Of a DNA stretch of 64,000 bases, positions 27,301 to 37,569 are shown one piece after another. Numbering within the stretch: the first letter of the stretch is position 1; every line of letters starts with the position of its first letter. The notes beneath the pieces were generated by a model. The model ran no database searches. It was given only the letters and a program-made list of their open reading frames with translations, and was not told the origin of the DNA. Source of the stretch: Alviniconcha marisindica (Eukaryota; Mollusca; Gastropoda; Provannidae); assembly GCA_018857735.1 (NCBI GenBank), contig JABMCL010002225.1, forward strand, positions 1,525,034 through 1,589,033. The letters run 5' to 3'. Both the position numbers and the translations under genes were made by a program.

Positions 27301-27465
27301 TTGTTGCCATTTTATTTTTTAGATATAAAATTTTCAAGCATCCTTTTTGAATCCAAAGGTCAAGTAAAGAGTTTTAGTACTTGCAAAGTTACTTCTCTGG
27401 GCAAAATATTTCAAACCTGAAAAATTTAGCATTTTGAAACTGAATTCTTAACATAAAAAGACGTG

Positions 27466-27504
<39 letters not shown>

Positions 27505-30500
27505 CATCAATTAATAAAAAAATAATCTTTCAGCTCTTCCTGATCAATGTCTCTTTATTTAAAGCTGCTTATGTGGGTCAGCTGAGAGTATTCTCCTATG
27601 CTGACAGTGACAGTCTACCATGTAGTCGTTGGTTATAATTTTACATACTGTATGTCTGTCACTAAGTGACTAATGCATTATTCGTGGTAAAGCCACTAGC
27701 AAATGACCAAACATGCTCCTCAAAAAACTTCTCACAACACCCTCCAGCACCGGTCACATCAGTTTGATCTTCTAGGCAGAGGGCTGATCTTGGGTGGGTT
27801 CTTTCTGTTTTATCCCTCGTAGTCTTTCCTACTAGAATGTCTTCCCTTTGTGTATTGTTTTGTATATTGGTAGTGATCTTGATTGTTATTTGGCGTTTTT
27901 TGCCATTCCTGTTAATATTAATAATGTACTCTTTAAACCCTGCTGTTCTGTTAAGCATCTGTATTTGCGTTCATACACACACATACACACACACATGTGT
28001 GCATGCACGCACACATACACACAAACACACTTCACCTGGTTTGGGCACCACAACAAGGAGCTGTTTATTCCATACCCTACATACAGTCAGTCAATGGTAG
28101 TCAACACTTCAACCCTTCACCAATATAATTCCAAACAACACCCTCCCTACATATACATAGACTGGAGAAGTGACATCATCAGTTAACACACATCTGACAC
28201 ATAAACTCCTTGGGGAAAAAATGACTGACAAACGTCAAAGTGGTCCTTTAAAGTAAAAGTCCAAGGTTTTTAAGTGTGAAAAATGACCATCGAAATGATA
28301 GACAAATGAGTCACTAGTTTCAGATTTAATGAAATTAAAAAAAAAAAATTTAAATAATAATTGGGTTTTTAATCGATTTTATTTTCTGTAGGCTTTCCCG
28401 GAAGTGACGTCAGTGCGGTTGCCATCTTAGATTCTTCAGTAAACTGTGTATGCGTGTGGTCGACAAAAAAGTTAACTATGCCGGCCTACTGTGTTGCCGC
28501 GAACTGTAACAATTCGCAGACGACCCCAGGTATAACAATACACGAGCTCCCGCGCAATCGACCCGCAGTGAGGCGAAAGTGGATTAAATTTATACAATTC
28601 AAACGGGCTGACTTTCTTGCTGCGCCGCATCACGCCCATTTGTGTAGCGAGCACTTCAGTGAGTGTGATTTCGCAAACCCCATGGAATACCGCATGGGGT
28701 TTGCTTCGAAGCTGACACGATGTTCCGGTACTCTTTCAGAATCCTGCCTGACAGACTCAAACTGATTCGGCTGTAGCCTTGTGGGTCTCTCGGGCAAAGT
28801 ATCAGTTTCGTCTTCGGAGCTCGAGTTGGCCATTTTGCAGTGACTCCCCAGCCAGTCGGAGTGACGTGGTAGGCATATGGTCACGTGATTTGGGCGTCAT
28901 GGCGACTCTTTCGGTACGACAGAAAATGCCTTTTTTTCGTGCATTTATAACCCTCAGATCACAGTTTCACCTACATCATCGTTCGCAGCGAGCTTTAACG
29001 GAAATCATGTCAAAAATCACCCCTAACCTTGGATTTGTCCTTTAAACGTTTTCGCAGTCAGCAAATCGTTAACAGCAATGCATTAGAGCACCATATTACA
29101 AACACAACAGCAGAAGTTAAGCGCAAAGTTTACGATAGGAAAAAGGGTTTGGGTGGGTGGGCAATTTCGCTGGCGCTGCGCAGAGTGCCAGATTCTCTCC
29201 CTGCCTGCCTCTTTACCCGTTTTCTCCAGCTCCTCGCCTAAACAACCGGCCCTCCCATCCTCTACTCGCCACTACACCTCTCTCTCCCCTCCCTCCATCA
29301 CGCTTCCTGTCCTCTGGACACCCCGGCACCTCAGTGCTCTCATGCCCCCCTCCCCTGCCACCATCCCTCCCCCCTAGCCGTGGTCGTGGTTTAAACTCAA
29401 GTTCACTGAACAGTGCAACTTCCACTTAAACCCTGCCGTTCTGTTAAGCATCTATATTCGCGTGCATACACTCACGCACGCACGCACACACATCAACTAA
29501 CTTAACACCTGGTTTGGGCGTCACAAAAAGGAATTGTTTATTCCATACCCTACATGCAAACAGTAGGTCAATGGTAGTCAACACTTCAACCTCCACGAAT
29601 ATAATTCGAAACAACACCTTTCCTCCCAATCCCCCCCAAACCAGGTGACGATGAATTCACTCTATGTCTTGTTTAACTACATGTACCTGGGAGCGCGTGG
29701 GAAAAAAAACGACCCTGTAATAGTTTAGCACCGGCTGAGGCAACTGGTCAAGGTATGACATGTAAACAGTCGACTTCCAATCTCCCATGATCTTGATGAT
29801 CTCCCCCGGAATGTTTTGGCTCAGTGCCCAGCAGGCCCCTCCGGACGGAAACTGTGCCCAGACAAGTTACCCTCTCCCTGGGTGACCGCCTTCAGCTTCT
29901 TGTCAAACACCGCTGCTGACACGGGGAAGGCTGGCGCCTTTGGGGACTGGTGGACAGCAGCGCGGAGCGCTTGGCAGACCGCTGACACGGGGCACAGGGG
30001 GTGAGGGTGGAGGGCTTGGCAGACCGCTGACCCCGATTTCTCGTTCCCGGCATTGGAATGTCTTGGACCACTGGACATAGATTGTTAACGAACAGTCAGC
30101 ATCGAGCACAAAAGAGTCCCTGGTGAAATGTTTGTCCGCATCAAACTTTTGTTTTGCAAACAGGTTGGCCTTATGAAATAGGCCGAAAAACATAACAAGG
30201 CATGCCGCCCAAAAAACAATGTCATCTCTGTCACTCATTTTCAACTTTTTCTTAATACGTAATAATATATAGCGTGATCGGGCTCTTTCTGTTCACAGCC
30301 ATACCTTTTGCCCTGTCTATGCCTTTTAAGATTGAAGAGATGAACCGGCTATCTTTCAACGGATTGCTTAAGCCCGCCTCAAGATGCATGACTCTCACAA
30401 TGTTCAAATACTGCTGCACGGATGCTGGCCGAAGTCTTCTAGCTAAATAGGCAGCATACATAGCTATAGTTTTTTCGTTCGCCGGTACCAGCGGCACACA

Positions 30501-33500
30501 TTGCCTTTCCCATTCAGAGACTTTGGATGGAAGAGACTGGTAATTACCGAGAAATTCACACGTCAGTGAATGGGTTTTCACTTCAAACGGGCTATTGAGT
30601 TGGAAAGAGGAGGAATGTCCTACCTGATCCGCTGACTGCAGCTGATCCTATTCCTGCTTGGCTGTCGCCTGTTGCTGGCGATGATCCGACTGGGGGTGGG
30701 CTTGTAGGCAACAGCAGACACACGTGTTCGAAGTTACACCGCGGTCCGTAAGAACACTTTACGCTTCTTTGCCGCCGGGTCCAACTCGGCGGCCTGTCTG
30801 CCCTCCACGCGGTTTGATGCCCGTTGGTGTTGCCGCCTTCTCCTTCAGCAGCACTGTGCACAGGTGCTGTGAGTCCGACCCCCATCGGAATCTGGCTGCT
30901 GCCTGTCGGTGTCGGTACTCTTGGTCATACGCCAGAACCGAAGCCCAGGTGTATCTCAGTGTCAGTTCACCGATCTTCGCCGTGTAGGCGATGTAGTCTT
31001 TGGCGGCGCCGTGGTCCAGGTCGTCACTGTCGTAGAGGGCTGCCATGATGCGGGCATTGGCAGCGATCCACATCACCGGGGACACGGCGTGCAGCTTCGG
31101 CTTAGTCCCGCTAGTCAGCTTCAGTGTCGCTCCCGGTCCCAATGAAATTTCCTCTGTGTCGGTCACAGTATCTGACACAAAATCTGTGATCAAGTGCGGC
31201 TTTGTTATGGGGGTCCAGATCTACCCTGGCGGTTAACCTGGCACCGATGTCCACCTCGTCAGCATTCGTTTTCAGCATGTCGTGCAGGAGCACGGACGGA
31301 CGTCAGATGTTAGCAGTGAGATATATATGCTGCAATTTCGCTGGCGGTGCGCAGAGTGCCAGATTCTCTCCCTACCTGTCCTTTTACCCGTTTTCTCCGC
31401 CTCCTCACCTAAACAACCGGCCCATATCGGCCCTCCCATCCCCTACTCGCCACTACACCTCTCCCTCCCCTCCCTCCATCACGCTTCCTGTCCTCTGGAC
31501 ACCCCGGCACCTCAGTGCTCTCATGCCCCCCTCCCCTGCCTCCATCCCTCCCCCCTAGCCGTGGTCACTTGGTGTTTAAACTCAAGTTCACTTAACAGTA
31601 CAACTTCCACTTTATAGGCTGTTTCTCCAAATTGGAGGGCATAGCCTGTTACAAAGCCTGTTACAAAGCAAAGAACAAAACACAGTCAAAGCAAACTTCC
31701 GCTTGCAGGCGCACACACACGCATGCACGCACGCGCGCGCACACACACACATAGTCAAAGGGGTAGACTGTAGAGCATGGATGACCCCTGGTTTCTGACC
31801 ACCTTGGTTATGGGGTCCTCATACCCCTAACCAACGCAGTCCCTCGGCTCCACCCTGTGCTGTACTGCCACAGACCCAAACTGGTAGTAATGGTGGTCCA
31901 CCTCAGCAGCCCATCTCTGTGGCTTGCTCAGCATTTGTCCATCCATGGGAGTATTCTGATGATGCAGTGTCCCTTTTGTGTCCCCAATAGATATGGACCT
32001 GGGGGATGAGGACGGATGAGTAGGTCCTTCAGGCCAGAGGACTCGATTTCACAAACTGGCATCATTGCCTCCCAACTTTGATGTGTTGTGGAGCTCTCTT
32101 ACACTTACAGAAACACTATCCAGTCTCTGGGCAGAGTGCCCCCAGTTCCCAGTATTGTTGGGTTACCGGTGGGCAAGCCCTCTTCCAAACCAGACTCTTG
32201 ACTGGGCAATTCCACGGGGGCAGTCCACTCCTTTCGGTGAGGAACTGGTGGCCTTACTACCAAACAGCATGCTTGAGGGGATGGTTCAGGCAATGAATAC
32301 TGCCTTTCCTGGTAAGGACCCCTCTTTATGTCGGGGGCTTTCATTTCTCTCTCTGCCCTCAGGCAATGGGAAAACATGGCATGCTTGGAGCTCTGCATCA
32401 GATTGACCTTTGGCCATGTTTTAGATGGTTTGCCTTTCCTAATTAAGAATAAGGAATTGCTTGATGCAGACCTCTCTGGCGGAGTCAAAGGCCTTGGCCT
32501 GTGCCCTCATATAGGTGCTGTCGAAGGGCATCAATCCCACTGGCCACTTGCCAAGGTTACAGGTAGACTACCAATTACTGAGAAAGGACATGCTTTTTGT
32601 GTCTTTTACACTTTTATAGAGGGACCATTCCAAGCTTAGTTCCCTCCCATTGAATTCTTCCCAGATCTTTTTCCCGGAAGCCTTGCCTGGTTTCTCGGCT
32701 AGGAAAAAAAGCAAGCCAGCAGATGGTAATGGAGTGCATGGCTATCCACCAAGCCTTTTGGCCCCAAGAGGAAGGGCTTTTGGTGATAGGCTGGTGACCA
32801 GTTCAAGAAATGTAAGCAAGCCACTGTCTCCCAGCCTTCACCATCTTGGGATACACCTTGCCCTTCCTCATTCTTCTCAAGAAAGAAAAGGCCCCCAAGT
32901 GTCAAAGGGACCTCTTCCACTCGGCAGCACCCCTGATGACTTCGCCCCGATCCCCCACCCAGTGCCCCGGTGGTGACTGTGGGTTGCAAATTCTGATAAG
33001 ACCTATGACTGGTTTGCAGAGTCATCAATTTCTTGGCCATTTGGGGGCGTGGCAGGGGCAGGTATAAAATCCTTGCCTCCTGGGGGTTGTGGAATCAGGG
33101 TACATGTTTTAGTGGGTGGAGCATCTTCCTTCACTGTCCCCTTGGCCTGTTTTGTTTCATCAACCATCCCAGGCAGGAGTAGTAGAGGCACTTAATATTG
33201 TGGTTCGCTTCCTCTTTGAAAGAGGGGCATTCAGAGTTTCAAATTAAGGTTCGCCCAGTTTTTACAATTTGCTGTTTGTTGTCCCAAAGTTAACAGGAGG
33301 TTAGCATCCCACCCTTGACCTATTGGTCTTGAATCTTGGTCTGCAAAAGATCAAATTTAAAATGGAGACCCCCAGCTCGATCAGGGGTTTGATCCAACCA
33401 AAGGACTGGGCATACTCAATCGATGTGAAGGATGTTTATTTCCACATACTGATCCATTGGTCTTATCACAAATTCGTCAGGTTCAGCTGGGGGAACAAAG

Positions 33501-36500
33501 TTTTCTAGTTTGTTTGCTTCCCATCTGGTTTAGCCCAATCACCCTACATCTTCATCAGGGTGGTGAAGGAAGTGGTGACCAATATAAGATGCGCACGAAG
33601 ATGCACTTTTATCTGGGTGACTGGCTCCTGCAAAGAGCACACAGCCATGGTTTGTGCCCCGACAACTGCTCTTGGCTTCATTCTCAACCTTATTCGGCTC
33701 CAGGAAGGACTGATACACCCGACAGGCCCTTTAAGAAGGGAGAAAGCCTTTCTGTTCTTTAGGTGTAATTTTGATTATTTCCTCACATTCATTGTTACAC
33801 ACAATGGCATAAATGGTATGTCTTTCTTTTCAGTGAACATACCTCGTAATTACAAACATCAAACTTGCTTCAAGGAACACCTAATTTCCCCCAAAAGATT
33901 GAATGCTAAATGTAACATAATTTTAGATATTTTTATAATCAGTTATACAAGCTGATCAAGTCTGACAGTTTTGATGTCAAAATTAATCCACAGTGTGTGT
34001 GTGTGTGTGTGCGCGCGCGCCTCTCTCTCTTTCTACCCTATTCTGTGGATGATCCAAGATGATTTGTACACAGTGCGACACTACACTGAAACAGCTTTAC
34101 AAGGTGCTGGTTGTCGATTACAAAGTGAGAAGAACAAAGCGCTTTCTTTGAGTGGCAATATTACAGAGTTCTTTTTGCCGACCTGGAACTAATGTGTTGT
34201 ATGCAAACTCAGTAATCATTAATGTTCGCCGTATGCAATGGGTGAAAATTCACCCATAAATTCATTAAAAAAATTCGTAACTAACAAAAATTGGAGTTAT
34301 GAAAAGGACATTTCATGACTTTGTCAGCTACTTCCCCCCCCCCCCCCCCCCCCTTGTGCATGCTGAAGATTGTGTATGTTTGTGAAATACAAATGTTTTA
34401 AATAATAAAAAATAATAATAAAAATACAGATTTTGATGAGAATTCACCCATGTTTTGAAAGAACTCTGCAGGGCGTACATAGTGGGTGAATTTTCACCCA
34501 TGCCAATGGTGGCTGAATTTGAGAACTGGGATGGTCTGCGCAGACGGCAGCCAGGGTGTACACAGTGGCAAGAAACTGGACCGGCTACTACTCGGGCAGC
34601 CAGTGACTCTTCTTGACAGTTGATAACACACAGACACACGCAAAAATTTGACACACTCTCTCTTTTCCTCTGTGCCTGTTTGTCTCTCTCTCTCTCTCTC
34701 TGTTATTCTGTGGATGATCAACGATGATTTACACACAATGCGACATTAAAACCTTTGCCGCACATGGTGGGTGAAAAATCATTCAAAAGTTCGTAACTCG
34801 ATAAATATTTCAGTTACGAAAAGGAAATATGACTTTGTCTACTACTTTTGCCCCCTTGCAAAAGAATATGTCCGTTCGCTTGTGAAAAGAAAAGAAAAAT
34901 TAGTAATAAATGTAATGGTGTGGAGTGGTAGAAGGACAGGACACAGGCAGCGGAGTCAGTCAAAATGGAGACCACAGAAGGCGTACGGCAGCAATCCGGT
35001 TTTATTTGCTCAGCAGCAGACAATTTTCAGCACACACAAAATCCTCACTCGCACGCATAGATAAGAGAACGGCGCGGGCCGCAAGGAACACACGCTATCG
35101 CTACAATGAAATCGACCACAAAATGTCTGACAATTGTGTTTCCTTGGCCCGCACAAATACAGTTTCCTCAACAATAACTAAACTAATTAAAACAAAAAAC
35201 ATCAAATAAAAGCTACAATTACAATCTTTTAAACCGTATAAACAAAACGTACACACCTGACTTATTTTATTTACAACAAGAGTGGGAAGCGTGGCTTGCA
35301 CCTGTCTATAAACAGATTCAGACAACTAAATCACAATGTACAAAATATTAATATAATTACAAAACTTACATCAGAATAAAGTGCACGCTCCCACGGTTAA
35401 AATAATACATAACAATTACAATACAACGCTCTGTATGAGAAGCAAGACACACTCAAAGACTAGCACTAAAACAATCGGTGTGAACTTTCGCCTGGGGCGC
35501 GTTATCTAGTCGCAGCATCGCTGATAAAGTGATGTCAAGTAGTCTATGAATACAACTTAGCTTCTACAGTACACAATACTTAATAATTTAATTTCAACCC
35601 AAAATAAACACTAAACATGAAGTCAGCTAAGCAAAATACTATACGACAACGCATTGATCGACACAGAATTACTTTAATCGAGTCAAAACAACGATTCACT
35701 AGTACTAAACAGAGAACGCGCCATGCAGACGACGACTATAAAAAGAATAGACCTAGAGAGGCACCACAGAGTACCAGGCGAGATCAAGAGATCTTAGAGG
35801 AGGGAGGTGGAGCTGGACCCTCAGCTTAGCCCAGAAGAGATCATGAGTAGGGAGGTAGAGCTGGGCTAAGAAGATTGGACTTCCTTTGCTTGAGTTGTCC
35901 AAGTTGTTCGTCAACAGCAGTGCGACGGACATTGTCTTTGTGACTGGCCAGGCACAGCAGTTGAAACAGCAATTGCGCAGTGCACAAGTCGCTGGGCAAT
36001 GGCGAGGGGACACCGCCCTAACACTTCCATTGTTCTGGCGGCGGTCCACGGTCTCTCCTGTCTTTTTCGGGCGGTTTCCGCGGTCGAGCCTTCACTCTTT
36101 CGGCCCCTTCCCACTCTGCCCCCGTCCCTAATAGGCCATCTCGCCTCCGTGGACGTAAAGCACCATGAATCGAGGCACCGGCTACTGATTAAGCTCGATC
36201 CTGCATTTAAATAAGATCTAAATAAACATTTTAAGATGCCAAATTATATTACACATGGCTTGGTACATAAAAAGGACTAGGTAAACAAACATGCGGTCAA
36301 AATATTAAGGGAGAAAACAGATTTGAAACTGGCGCGCACAGCAGTTGAAACAGCAATTGCGCAGTACACAAGTCGCTGGGCAATGGCGAGGAGACACCGC
36401 CCTAACACTTCCATTGTTCTGACGGCGGTCCACAGTCTCTCCTGTCTTTTTCGGGCGGTTTCCGCGGTCGAGCCTTCACTCTGTCGGCCCCTTCCCACTC

Positions 36501-37513
36501 TGTTCCCGTCCCTAATAGGCCATCTCGCCTCCGTGGACGTAAAGCACCAAGAAAGAAAAGAAAAAAGAGGCATCGCAGGGTACCAGGCGAGATCAAGAGA
36601 TCATGAGTAGGGAGGTGGAGCTGGGCTAAGAAAGTTGGACTTCCTTTGCTTGAGTTGTCCAAGTTGTTCGTCAACAGCAGTGCAACGGACATTGTCTTTG
36701 TGACTCTGGCCAAGCACCGCAGTTGAAACAGCAATTGCGCAGTGCACAAGTCGCTGGGCAATGGCGAGGGGACACCGCCCTAACACTTCCATTGTTCTGG
36801 CGGCGGTCCACGGTCTCTCCTGTCTTTTTCGGGCGGTTTCCACGGTCGAGCCTTCACTCTGTCGGCCCCTTCCCACTCTGTCCCCGTCCCTAATAGGCCT
36901 CTCGCCTCCGTGGACGTAAAGCACCAAGAAAGAAAGAGGAATCGGGTACTGATTAAGTTCGATCCTGAGTCTAAATAAACGTTTGATAAACATTCTAAGA
37001 TGCCAAATTATATTACACATGGCTTAGTGCATAAAAAGGACTAGGTGAACAAAGAGTAGGTAAACAAACAAGCGGTCAAATATTAAGGGAGAAAACAGAT
37101 TTAAAAATGGCGCGCACCGGCGGCTATTGCCGGTCGGCTGTGTGAAGGCCATGTGGCGTTACGCTGCACGCAGCGCTTCAAAACAAAATCGCCGTCTGCT
37201 CCAGTACAGTAATGAAATTGCATGGATCTGATAACCGGGGCGGGATTACCGTTAAAACGTATACAAAGAACATTTGCTCACATTAAAAAAACGTACATCC
37301 TGGGTGAAAAATCACCCATGTTTTCAAAGAAGAACCCTGCAGGGCGTACAAAATAGTAGGTGAATTTTCACCCATACCAATGGTAGCTGAACTTGAGAAC
37401 CAACATGTTGGCAGATGACAGCCAGTGATGTAAACAATGGCGAGAAACCAGACCCGCTAAAACCGTTGAATTTGGTCCAGAACCTTGGGCAGCCAGCAAC
37501 TCTTCTTGACAGG

Positions 37514-37569
<56 letters not shown>

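Noticed and set aside
32065..32639. Possible independent genes at 32.0-32.6 kb
   Set aside because: No recognisable domain; position just before a DIRS-type RT suggests decayed element sequence.
36277..37020. Overlapping 100-140 residue frames on both strands at 35.8-37.0 kb
   Set aside because: They are the same tandem repeat read three times, and the frames are not conserved between copies.
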